NCBI GenBank assembly: GCA_038226175.1
Contig: JBBRQP010000060.1
Coordinates: 1-19,039 of the forward strand
DNA: 19,039 nucleotides
Source: JBBRQP01 sp038226175
Lineage (GTDB): Bacteria; Cyanobacteriota; Cyanobacteriia; Gloeobacterales; Anthocerotibacteraceae
Direction of reading: 5' to 3'
The notes under the pieces are model-generated. The model worked only from the letters and a program-made list of their open reading frames with translations, had not been told where the DNA came from and did not search any database. Of the stretch, positions 1 to 6,045 are shown piece after piece (positions within the stretch are counted from its first letter, which is position 1; each line of letters starts with the position of its first letter). The position numbers and the translations under genes are program-made.

Positions 1-1
1 A

Positions 2-127
2 CGCTCCCAAGGCAAGCGTGACAAAGAAAGTCTTGAAGAAGCGATAGGACAAGGGCTAAAGCGTATTACAGAAACTGATGCGAAAGGTTGGTTCACTCAC
101 TCTGGTTATCTTGGTACATCCGTATGA
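2..127 (+). mobile_element. IS630-family transposase, 3' fragment (cut by window edge)
   Basis: The last 41 codons of an open frame enter from the left edge and end at a TGA. The peptide contains ESLEEAIGQGLKRIT followed by DAKGWFTHSGY, which resembles the C-terminal end of IS630/Tc1-type transposases. The gene body is outside the window, so catalytic DDE residues cannot be seen. The family call is from remembered family resemblance. A second IS630-like fragment, a 5' end in the same orientation, lies at the right edge. Confidence 0.7.
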
Positions 128-169
128 AAACCGCTGTATGACCCACCTAACCCTTTGTTTGCTAAATCT

Positions 170-185
170 CCGCCTTCAAGGGCGG
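170..185. repeat. Short perfect hairpin (CCGCC/GGCGG)
   Basis: CCGCC and GGCGG flank the six bases TTCAAG; with a T-G wobble the stem can reach 7 bp and the loop shrink to 2. It lies between the transposase stop and the end of the sigma gene. No T-run follows on either strand, so it is a poor intrinsic terminator. Hairpins of this look are common at ends of IS200/IS605-type elements in cyanobacteria, so it may be an element remnant; that is inference. Confidence 0.45.
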
Positions 186-212
186 ACTCTTGCTCACGCG
201 GCATATATCCAT

Positions 213-246
213 CCCGACGCTCAAGCGAAGCGATTAGAGCGCGGGG
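213..246 (-). terminator. Stem-loop just after the sigma factor gene
   Basis: CCCGACGCTC at 213-222 and GAGCGCGGGG at 237-246 can pair as a 10-bp arm with two mismatched positions around a 14-base loop. It starts immediately beyond the sigma factor stop codon on the minus strand. There is no uridine tract after it, so it may protect the 3' end or be part of an old mobile element rather than terminate by itself. Confidence 0.4.
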
Positions 247-247
247 C

Positions 248-1108
248 TTAGGCACGGGCAGCTAATTTTTGCCGTAACTGTCCTAATGCCTGTTCTTCGG
301 CCGCCCGAACAGCATGGCGGGTCAGACCAAGTTTGCGGGCAGTTTCTGAAACCGTACACTCAGAGCCACTTGCCAAACCATAGCGTAAGCTCAAAATCTG
401 GCTTTCTAACTCAGGAAGACTAGCTAAAGCTGCACGCAGATGAGTTTTGGTCTCATCATCCATGGCTTGTTCAAGGGGGCTAGCTTGGCTGGTGGGAAGT
501 GTATCGCTTAGGCACAGTTCTTGTTGGCTACTCAGAGGTGCATCCAAAGAAGCAATCGGTTGGAAAGAAGCATGAACTTGATGCAGCTGATGCAGCTTAA
601 GCCCACTTTTCTCACTGACTTCTTGACGTTTGGGTAGTCTACCGAGGGAGCGGTTGAGTTCTTCGACAGTACGATTGACCAACCGTTTTTTGTCGTGAAG
701 GTGATTGGGGAGACGGACGGCTCTAGCTTGTTGGTCAATGGCTCGGACAATAGCTTGACGAATCCACCAGGTGGCATAGGTCGCAAACCGAAAGCCTTTA
801 GCCGTATCGTATTTAAGCACAGCGCGCTCTAGCCCCAAGTTACCCTCTTGGATCAGGTCGCCTAGCATCAAACCCCGGCCTTGATATTTTTTGGCGATGG
901 CAACGACCAAACGCAGATTGGCTTGCACAAGGGTACGTTTGGCCTTTTGTCCGGCGCGCACAGTCAGAGCCTGAGCGGGGTCGGCAGGTGTGGCAAGGGC
1001 TAGCCATTGCGCGACTTGCCGACCGAGTTGAAGTTCCTGACACGCAGTCAACAAGGGCTGGATGCGCAATTGCTGCAAATAAAGCCCGATACTATCTACG
1101 GCATTCAT
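248..1108 (-). CDS. RNA polymerase sigma-70 factor, group 2-like, altered promoter-contact residues
   Basis: This 286-residue protein directs RNA polymerase to promoters. It has a short region 1.2 (about 5-32), regions 2.1-2.4 (about 63-135, with the block LVVAIAKKYQGRGL and the melting motif TYATWWIRQA), region 3 (about 137-185) and region 4 (about 229-283). There is no long region 1.1, as in group 2 sigmas such as cyanobacterial SigB-SigE. Alignment by eye to E. coli sigma70 gives T440 (-10 recognition) as Val121, and in the region 4.2 helix E585 as His265, R586 as Ala266 and Q589 as Ala269, while R584 and R588 are kept (Arg264, Arg268). Its promoter preference is therefore probably unusual. 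The ATG has a GGGAG 9 bases upstream. It starts 18 bases after the SSB-like gene and is likely its operon partner. Confidence 0.92.
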   Translation of the reverse strand: MNAVDSIGLYLQQLRIQPLLTACQELQLGRQVAQWLALATPADPAQALTVRAGQKAKRTLVQANLRLVVAIAKKYQGRGLMLGDLIQEGNLGLERAVLKYDTAKGFRFATYATWWIRQAIVRAIDQQARAVRLPNHLHDKKRLVNRTVEELNRSLGRLPKRQEVSEKSGLKLHQLHQVHASFQPIASLDAPLSSQQELCLSDTLPTSQASPLEQAMDDETKTHLRAALASLPELESQILSLRYGLASGSECTVSETARKLGLTRHAVRAAEEQALGQLRQKLAARA

Positions 1109-1126
1109 GACACAAACTCCCGATAA

Positions 1127-1780
1127 TTAAGCAGATTTGGTGGCGAGCGCCCGGTTTAAGTCGTCATTAATTGCCTGCGCTTGTGCGCTAGTGAGCAGAG
1201 CTATTTGTTGTTGGAGGCCATCTAAAGAAAGTTGGGGGGCATCCACACCGGAGCGGTCTTTGAGCCAACGCACAAAGTTAGCGACTTGCTTGCCGCTCCA
1301 GCTATCGAGAGCGCCATAGCGATTGACTAGGGTTTGGGTTAGCAGGCTATGGGCGGAGATAGTCTTTGGGACAGCCGGCAAAGGCAGGTCATCTTCCTCG
1401 TCATCAATCGTCTCGCCTTGTTCATTGGCAGGTCGGGCGGACAACAGTTGGAGGCGGTCACACTGGAAGTTCGTGAAGGTGCGTTTTTGTCCCTCAATCT
1501 CTTTGCGCTGTTGGGTGATGTGACCTTCGATATAGACCAAGCGGCCTTTGAGTAAATGCTCAGCTACGGCAAAGTCACCGAGATGGCTGAAATCCAAAAA
1601 TGCGGCATCCTGTCCGTAGTTCGCTGCACCATCTAGAGCAATCGCAAAAGTGGTCAGTTGCAGCGGGCCACTGCCGCTCGTGGAGTCGAGATAGCGAACT
1701 TCGGCATCTTTGATCAAACGTCCAATCACCATCACTTTATTGAGCATGGCGTAACGGCGGCGGTTTTCTTGACTGGTCAT
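1127..1780 (-). CDS. Divergent SSB-like OB-fold protein with extra C-terminal region
   Basis: The 217-residue product resembles single-stranded DNA-binding protein. An OB-fold spans about 12-115, starting MLNKVMVIGRLIKDAEVRY and including LVYIEGHITQQ. Ordinary SSB ends in an acidic tip of the type DDDLPF that recruits repair proteins. Here a similar stretch, DDEEDDLPLP, sits internally at 126-135 and is followed by about 80 residues (139-217), probably helical, that I do not recognise. The start at 1780 is preferred over a longer in-frame one at 1912 because AAGGAG lies 7 bases before the ATG and the longer form would overlap the upstream gene. It lies between the STAS/winged-helix gene (74-base gap) and the sigma gene (18-base gap), all on the minus strand. 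It is more likely an accessory paralogue than the housekeeping SSB, but this is inference. Confidence 0.8.
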   Translation of the reverse strand: MTSQENRRRYAMLNKVMVIGRLIKDAEVRYLDSTSGSGPLQLTTFAIALDGAANYGQDAAFLDFSHLGDFAVAEHLLKGRLVYIEGHITQQRKEIEGQKRTFTNFQCDRLQLLSARPANEQGETIDDEEDDLPLPAVPKTISAHSLLTQTLVNRYGALDSWSGKQVANFVRWLKDRSGVDAPQLSLDGLQQQIALLTSAQAQAINDDLNRALATKSA

Positions 1781-1807
1781 GGTGGGCTCCTTCAGGGGCG
1801 TGTTTGT

Positions 1808-1821
1808 TTTCAGTGAAATCA
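1808..1821. promoter_or_regulatory. Candidate operator copy 2, TTTCAGTGAAATCA
   Basis: The core TTTCAGTGAAA is an 11-base perfect palindrome around a central base. The 14-base sequence TTTCAGTGAAATCA matches the one at 2394-2407 in 13 of 14 positions. It lies 28 bases upstream of the SSB-like start codon, between that gene and the STAS/winged-helix gene. The natural inference is a binding site for the winged-helix protein encoded next to it. Confidence 0.5.
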
Positions 1822-1854
1822 ATGAAGTGTAACTCATAAAAAAGTTGGGCGTCT

Positions 1855-2394
1855 CTAGCGTCCGGCCAAACTGTAACGATACAGTCGCGGACCTACGGCA
1901 TAACGCAGACATACGGCGTTACCCTCAAGCTTTTTGAGCCGTTGGTTAGCTGTATTGAGGTTGAGACCAAGCGCCTGGGCAAGATCGGGAGCAGTAAACG
2001 TGGCTTGTTGGCTAGCCCAAAGCAGGGTCTCTTGGTCAGCAGGCGAGACTTTGCCTAGGAGTTCCCATTGATTGGGACTAGTCTCAGTCAACACCAGCAA
2101 ACCATGATGCTCAAGGGCCATGCTGACTTCTTCGGCGACTTCTCGCGAAGGTTGCCGTAAAAAGAAGCCGCGCTGCGGGTAGATGCGTTCCCAGGCTGAG
2201 AGCAATTTAACAAACAGCTCTAAAGCCACAGAATAATTCATCGCCGCCACAGTGGTTAGATCAGCAACCAACGTTCCGCCTCGGGGCATCCGCTGTAACT
2301 GTTCTTCCATTTGAGAGCGTAATTCACGCCCTCGTTCGCGTCCCCAGAGGAACTCGCCCGATTGACCCAAGTGCATGACTTTTATTTCATTCAT
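1855..2394 (-). CDS. STAS-like (DUF4325-type) and winged-helix DNA-binding protein
   Basis: The 179-residue protein appears to have two parts. Residues about 5-105 look like a STAS-like/DUF4325 domain: GGTLVADLTTVAAMNYSVAL fits the strand-loop-helix seen in anti-sigma-antagonist-like folds. Residues about 117-177 look like a winged helix, with the recognition segment ALGLNLNTANQRLKKLE and a basic wing ending in YRYSLAGR. Both calls are by eye. An in-frame TTG start at 2433 exists, but its TTG is part of a TTGACA -35 box, so the ATG at 2394 is chosen. That leaves almost no leader and no ribosome-binding site. Being first in a set with an SSB-like and a sigma gene, it is probably their regulator, perhaps linked to sigma activity through its STAS-like half. 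The function is not known. Confidence 0.72.
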   Translation of the reverse strand: MNEIKVMHLGQSGEFLWGRERGRELRSQMEEQLQRMPRGGTLVADLTTVAAMNYSVALELFVKLLSAWERIYPQRGFFLRQPSREVAEEVSMALEHHGLLVLTETSPNQWELLGKVSPADQETLLWASQQATFTAPDLAQALGLNLNTANQRLKKLEGNAVCLRYAVGPRLYRYSLAGR

Positions 2395-2407
2395 TTCAAT
2401 GAAATCA
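2394..2407. promoter_or_regulatory. Candidate operator copy 1, TTTCAATGAAATCA
   Basis: The palindrome TTTCAATGAAA (2394-2404) plus TCA covers the last base of the -10 box, the predicted start of transcription and the first base of the ATG of the STAS/winged-helix gene. A second, near-identical copy lies at 1808-1821. A protein bound here would block initiation, so autorepression is the simplest reading. Confidence 0.55.
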
Positions 2408-2433
2408 TAACTTATCCAGATCAGGGCTGTCAA
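2404..2433 (-). promoter_or_regulatory. Near-consensus sigma-70 promoter for the STAS/SSB/sigma gene set
   Basis: On the minus strand TTGACA (2428-2433) is a perfect -35 box, followed after 18 bases by TATGAT (2404-2409), five of six matches to TATAAT. The expected start of transcription is near 2397, about 3 bases from the ATG at 2394, so the mRNA would be leaderless or nearly so. Confidence 0.75.
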
Positions 2434-2484
2434 GGGGTCATAAGAAGAATTTTTTGGGTACGTTATAAAGTATCTATGGCTCCT

Positions 2485-2616
2485 CTAGACCTTCCGTATT
2501 GAGTCAGGGTAGCTGGCTACTGAGTCGCAAGTGAGTAAAAGTATGCCCTCGACATTAGCTTGGGCAATTAAGAGCCGATCGAAGGTCGCACCAGTAACCC
2601 AGAGCAGCAGCTTCAT
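2485..2616 (-). pseudogene. Internally deleted VapC-type PIN toxin remnant
   Basis: A 43-codon frame begins MKLLL, as PIN toxins usually begin (MKLLLDTH), then jumps straight to TFDRLLIAQANVEGILLLTC, the conserved C-terminal third of the same family, and ends RKV. About two thirds of a usual toxin of about 130 residues is missing, including the early Asp and central Glu/Asp that bind the metal. The toxin should be dead. It starts 3 bases after the restored end of the antitoxin reading frame, the normal toxin-antitoxin layout. The family assignment is from remembered motifs. Confidence 0.65.
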
Positions 2617-2648
2617 GCCTTATCCAAACAGTTGCTCTATCTGCGTAC

Positions 2649-2852
2649 CTAGCAGTCAAAGTCACTCGGAACCCAAATTTGCCCTTTCAAAAAGCCGCGC
2701 TGCTTCATCTGCAAGGTTTCAGGGGTATTGAGAGCTGTGACTTTGACCATTGATTTACCGGCCTTAGCAACTATAAAGGACTCCCCCTTAGCCGTTAGAT
2801 CAACCAACTGGGATAACTGGGTTTTTACTTCATCGATATTAAAGGTTTGCAT
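2649..2852 (-). CDS. Phd/VapB-type antitoxin, C-terminus cut by frameshift
   Basis: The 67-residue product looks like a prevent-host-death antitoxin: an N-terminal DNA-binding part (TFNIDEVKTQLSQLVDLT, then GESFIVAKAGK) and a toxin-binding tail GFLKGQIWVPSDFD. In relatives the tail continues with a helix ending like EIEALF. Here a stop follows DFDC, but another frame just downstream reads TQIEQLFG and stops at 2620, which points to a small frameshift removing the tail. The start has TAGGAG 7 bases upstream. An inverted repeat at 2872-2888 is a likely operator. With the toxin deleted, the antitoxin may survive only as a DNA-binding protein. Confidence 0.75.
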   Translation of the reverse strand: MQTFNIDEVKTQLSQLVDLTAKGESFIVAKAGKSMVKVTALNTPETLQMKQRGFLKGQIWVPSDFDC

Positions 2853-2871
2853 TACAGACTCCTAGCTGGAC

Positions 2872-2888
2872 TTAGTTTGGTAAACTAA
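2872..2888. promoter_or_regulatory. Inverted repeat upstream of the antitoxin gene
   Basis: TTAGTTT and AAACTAA form a perfect 7-bp inverted repeat around GGT, 20 bases upstream of the antitoxin start. Antitoxins of this type usually repress their own promoter by binding such a palindrome. No convincing -35/-10 pair was identified around it. Confidence 0.55.
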
Positions 2889-2931
2889 TTTAGATTTTTT
2901 ATGCTGTGATCGTGGCTGCAGAAGCTCAGTT

Positions 2932-3036
2932 TTATACGTCATGGTCAATACCCAAAGCCCATAAACGATTACGAAGATTTTCTGCTATGTGCTCAGATTT
3001 AGGAGGAATTCTTGAAATCAGACTATAAGTATTTAG
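2932..3036 (-). pseudogene. Possible tail of a Uma2-like gene
   Basis: The stretch between gatA and the antitoxin has no full gene. One minus-strand frame reads 34 residues from 3036, containing SEHIAENLRNRLWALGIDHDV before a stop at 2932. This resembles the last helix and GIDPD-type ending of Uma2-family proteins, common in cyanobacteria. A stop lies directly upstream in frame, so at best it is a fragment. The resemblance rests on a short sequence. Confidence 0.25.
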
Positions 3037-3059
3037 CTAAAGCAGCAAACCAAATACAG

Positions 3060-3077
3060 GCTATGAGGCAAGATAGC
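3060..3077 (-). terminator. Weak hairpin after gatA
   Basis: GCTAT and ATAGC form a 5-bp stem around an 8-base loop a few bases past the gatA stop on the minus strand, followed by CTGTATTTGG. The stem is short and the T content modest, so it is only a possible terminator. Confidence 0.3.
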
Positions 3078-3084
3078 TCTTAGC

Positions 3085-4536
3085 TCAAAGGCCTAGCGGA
3101 GGTACTTGGGTATGCCAGGAGGTCGCCTGTTCATAGGCATAGGCCGCCCGCAAGAGCGTCGATTCTTGTAGCGCAGCACTCATTAGTTGTAAGCCAATCG
3201 GCAAATTATTTTCATCAAAACCACAGGGAATACTGATCCCCGCCGCTCCAGCGAGATTCAATGGAATCGTACAGACATCCGAGAGATACATACTCAAGGG
3301 GTCACTTTTATCGCCAAACCGAAAAGCTGTTGTCGGAGCAGTGGGACCCACCAGGACATCGACTTGCCCAAAAGCCTTAGCAAAGTCTTCTTTAATCAAA
3401 GTACGTACCCGCAAAGCCTTGAGATAATAGGCATCATAGTAGCCTGAAGATAAGGCATAGGTACCAATCATAATTCGCCGCTTGACCTCACCCCCAAAAC
3501 CCTGATCCCGGCTCTGAGCATACATATTGAGTAAAGATTTTGCTTCTTCTGCCCGAAAGCCATACTTGACCCCGTCATAACGCGCTAGATTTGCCGAAGC
3601 CTCAGAGGGCGCAATAATATAGTAGGTAGGCAAACCATAGGCAAAACGTGGACAGGAGACCTCCTGGATCTCAGCTCCCAAGTCTCTTAGTATAGCCAAG
3701 GCTTTTTCGATAGCCAAACGGACAGCAGGTGCTGTACCTTCGCCAATAAATTCTTTGACGAGACCAATTTTTAGACCTTTTACATCCGGGATTAGCGCTT
3801 GACGATAATCAGGAATAGCTACCTGTAAACTCGTCGAATCTAACGGATCATGACCAGCAATCGCTTGCAAAACTAGAGCGCAATCCTCAACTGTTGCTGC
3901 AAAAGGTCCAATCTGGTCTAGAGAAGAGGCAAAAGCTACTAATCCATAGCGCGATACGAGGCCATAGGTTGGCTTGAGCCCAGCCACACCACAAAAAGCA
4001 GCTGGTTGTCGGATTGAGCCGCCCGTATCCGATCCTAGAGCTGCGACTACGGAACGCGCTGCTACAGCGGCGGCCGAACCCCCCGAAGACCCACCGGGAA
4101 CATGGTCTAGATCCCAGGGATTACGGGTTGCGCCAAAAGCTGAGTTTTCTGTAGAAGACCCCATCGCGAATTCATCTAGATTAGTCTTGCCCAGGAGCAC
4201 AGCTCCTGCTGCTTCTAGTTTGAGATTAACCGTTGCTTCGTAGGGGGCTTGATAGTGAGCCAAAATTTTAGAGGCACAGGTCGTAGGTGCATCGGTCGTA
4301 CAAAGATTATCCTTGAGCGCCATGGGAATGCCTGCGAGCAGACCAATTTCTTCGCCTCGTGCTATGGCTGCATCAACTTTATGAGCTTGTCTGAGAGCAC
4401 GTTCTTCCATTAAGCACAAAAAACTGTGTACTTGTGGCTCAACTTGGTGCAAGCGGGCGAGATAGGCTTGGGTAATTTCCACCGCTGAGCGTTCGCGTTT
4501 GATCAGTTGTTCGTGTAGTTGGCGAATTACGCTCAT
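3085..4536 (-). CDS. gatA: Aspartyl/glutamyl-tRNA(Asn/Gln) amidotransferase subunit A
   Basis: GatA is the glutaminase/amidase subunit of GatCAB, which converts mischarged Glu-tRNA(Gln) or Asp-tRNA(Asn) to the correct aminoacyl-tRNA in the cytoplasm. The 483-residue product is of normal length. The amidase-signature triad is complete: Lys75 in PMALKDNLC, Ser150 in VPGGSSGGSAAAVAA and Ser174 in SDTGGSIRQPA, each 4 less than the S. aureus numbering (79, 154, 178). Substrate-pocket motifs such as GPTAPTTAF near the C-terminus are also present. The ATG has only a weak GAG upstream. No gatB or gatC is next to it, as usual in cyanobacteria. It is transcribed divergently from the ynfA-like gene across about 130 bases. 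Confidence 0.97.
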   Translation of the reverse strand: MSVIRQLHEQLIKRERSAVEITQAYLARLHQVEPQVHSFLCLMEERALRQAHKVDAAIARGEEIGLLAGIPMALKDNLCTTDAPTTCASKILAHYQAPYEATVNLKLEAAGAVLLGKTNLDEFAMGSSTENSAFGATRNPWDLDHVPGGSSGGSAAAVAARSVVAALGSDTGGSIRQPAAFCGVAGLKPTYGLVSRYGLVAFASSLDQIGPFAATVEDCALVLQAIAGHDPLDSTSLQVAIPDYRQALIPDVKGLKIGLVKEFIGEGTAPAVRLAIEKALAILRDLGAEIQEVSCPRFAYGLPTYYIIAPSEASANLARYDGVKYGFRAEEAKSLLNMYAQSRDQGFGGEVKRRIMIGTYALSSGYYDAYYLKALRVRTLIKEDFAKAFGQVDVLVGPTAPTTAFRFGDKSDPLSMYLSDVCTIPLNLAGAAGISIPCGFDENNLPIGLQLMSAALQESTLLRAAYAYEQATSWHTQVPPLGL

Positions 4537-4667
4537 CTCGATTATCCCAAGGCGTACAGCCTTCTAGGATATCACGGCGCGAATAGTTGACTTGTTTGTG
4601 TGTGGTTAATTACTTATCACAGCAACGCCTATAGTGAGATAAAACAAAAATAGGGAAAATATCATCG

Positions 4668-4991
4668 ATGTGGCTGCAATCACTGGGTTATTTCTTGGTA
4701 GCGGGTCTATGTGAAATCGGTGGGGGTTATCTGATTTGGCTTTGGCTCAAGCAGGGGCAGAGCTGGAGTTATGGGATATTGGGGGCTTTGTTACTGGTGC
4801 TTTATGGCGTTATCCCTACTTTTCAGACAGCAAGTTTTGGGCGGGTCTATGCCGCTTATGGGGGTGTTTTTATTGTGCTATCGATTCTATGGGGCTGGGG
4901 CGTAGAGCGCATTGTCCCCGATCGCTTCGACTTGATTGGCGGGATGATTGCCTTAGTCGGAGTCGCGGTGATTATGTACGCACCAAGGTAA
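4668..4991 (+). CDS. YnfA/UPF0060 family small membrane protein
   Basis: The 107-residue protein is almost entirely hydrophobic, with about four membrane helices (about 5-23, 32-50, 60-78, 86-105). The signature AGLCEIGGGYLIWLWL at the start and the segment FQTASFGRVYAAYGGVFI match the UPF0060/YnfA family, small multidrug resistance-like proteins of about 108 residues; transport activity is not proven for most members. No good ribosome-binding site is visible. It is convergent with ylqD, with a T-tract terminator between them. Confidence 0.9.
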   Translation: MWLQSLGYFLVAGLCEIGGGYLIWLWLKQGQSWSYGILGALLLVLYGVIPTFQTASFGRVYAAYGGVFIVLSILWGWGVERIVPDRFDLIGGMIALVGVAVIMYAPR

Positions 4992-5029
4992 CAGTTGCAC
5001 CCCTTGGCAGCTGATTAGAACAACGATTG

Positions 5030-5110
5030 CTCCGCTCACACATCAAAAACCAACGCACACAAGGGTGCCTTGATTCCCCATACTTGGAGCGGAGGGGCTG
5101 CTTTTTTTTT
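5030..5110 (+). terminator. Terminator-like hairpin and T9 run after the ynfA-like gene
   Basis: CTCCGCTC (5030-5037) pairs perfectly with GAGCGGAG (5087-5094). The 49-base loop itself holds CAAGG-GTG-CCTTG (5060-5072). GGGCTGC and nine T residues (5102-5110) follow. The T-run makes termination of plus-strand transcripts likely, though the long loop is unusual. Confidence 0.5.
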
Positions 5111-5134
5111 GATCAACGAAAAGCCTATGAGCGC

Positions 5135-5569
5135 TCAGACAGTGCCCCGAATTTCGATGATAAGGCCATCTTTGAGGACGATTTCGACATTCATACGCTC
5201 GACAATATTATCTCCAACTGCTACGTCAAACATGCTCTCCACCTGACCTTGGGCAATTTCTTCATCTAGTTGCCACGCGGTAACTTGGTTGAGTTGTTGC
5301 AACATTTGGTTTTTTTGTTGCAGAAATTCATTTTTTTTAGCTTCAACCTGTCCGCGAATATTATTGATTTGCTGGAGAGCCTCGGGGCCTAGCGGCTTGA
5401 TGGAACCACGTTCGACTTCATTGATAGCGCGTTTACCCTGAAAGTCTAATTGTTGAATCTGCACATCCATCTGATTGAGTCCTGTTTGGAGCTGTTCGGT
5501 AGCTTCTTCTTTGAGACGAGCGGTGACAATGGCTTTGACATTAACATTACGCTTGAGCGAGAGGGACAT
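5135..5569 (-). CDS. YlqD family protein
   Basis: The 144-residue protein matches the YlqD family, conserved in cyanobacteria and Firmicutes with no settled function. It opens with a short strand-like segment (SLSLKRNVNVKAIVTARLKEEA), continues with a Gln/Leu-rich coiled coil (about 18-105, e.g. EFLQQKNQMLQQLNQV) and ends with a strand-rich tail (VAVGDNIVERMNVEIVLKDGLIIEIRG). There is no signal peptide or membrane segment, so it is probably cytoplasmic. It is divergent from ycf54. Confidence 0.85.
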   Translation of the reverse strand: MSLSLKRNVNVKAIVTARLKEEATEQLQTGLNQMDVQIQQLDFQGKRAINEVERGSIKPLGPEALQQINNIRGQVEAKKNEFLQQKNQMLQQLNQVTAWQLDEEIAQGQVESMFDVAVGDNIVERMNVEIVLKDGLIIEIRGTV

Positions 5570-5742
5570 GATGATACACAGGTCATTGCCTAGCTATTTT
5601 ACGAGAAAATGGGCAGCCTTGTCTGTCTGTGATAGTGCTTCTGGATTTGGTCTGTTGGGTGAGCTGTTATCAAAAAATATGGTTTGCTCTGATAATGACA
5701 CCGCATTTTGGCATAATGGAACACGGGAAATTAACAGGAATT

Positions 5743-6039
5743 ATGACTACCTATCACTTTGTCGTCGCCAGCGAACATTTTATGAACATTGAGGAACCTC
5801 TTTGCGAAGTTTTGGCAGAGCGCGTGCGCAACTATCAGAGTCGCAATAAGCCAATTGATTTTTGGCGTATTGACCAACCACAATTTCTTGATGTCCCCCC
5901 AATACAAGTCCTGACGCGCAGTTGTCCACGTCCAGCTGTGTCAGTGATCTCAACGGATCAACAGTTCATTCTTTGGCTCAAAAACCGCCTCGAATATGTA
6001 CTAATCGGTTCTTTAGACAGTGAAGAGTTACCCCAATAA
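5743..6039 (+). CDS. ycf54: Ycf54, accessory factor of Mg-protoporphyrin IX monomethyl ester cyclase
   Basis: The 98-residue protein matches Ycf54 (DUF2488), found in cyanobacteria, algae and plants. It binds the aerobic cyclase AcsF and is needed for stable formation of ring E of chlorophyll. Visible family features are the start MTTYHFVVASEHF, the block KPIDFWRIDQPQFL, and SVISTDQQFILWLKNRLEYVL with the paired basic and aromatic residues. The frame is open further upstream to 5629, but AGGA 5 bases before the ATG at 5743 and the family's usual start support 5743. It ends 6 bases from the convergent SDR gene. Confidence 0.93.
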   Translation: MTTYHFVVASEHFMNIEEPLCEVLAERVRNYQSRNKPIDFWRIDQPQFLDVPPIQVLTRSCPRPAVSVISTDQQFILWLKNRLEYVLIGSLDSEELPQ

Positions 6040-6045
6040 ATAGGT

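Noticed and set aside
1781..1912. 44-residue N-terminal extension of the SSB-like protein
   Set aside because: It overlaps the upstream gene and the operator; AAGGAG sits 7 bases before the inner ATG at 1780, and the OB-fold starts soon after.
2395..2433. TTG-initiated extension of the STAS/winged-helix protein
   Set aside because: The TTG belongs to a perfect TTGACA -35 box with a matching -10; the extension would be upstream of the transcript start.
2531..2731. Plus-strand ORF of 66 codons
   Set aside because: It lies antisense to the toxin remnant and antitoxin, which have family-like sequence; this strand shows only Ser-rich text.
4569..4667. Promoter for the ynfA-like gene (TTATCA-18-GATAAA)
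   Set aside because: The -35 matches poorly and other pairings are equally good, so it was not annotated.
5629..5742. 38-residue extension of Ycf54
   Set aside because: Family members start MTTY; the ATG at 5743 has its own ribosome-binding site.
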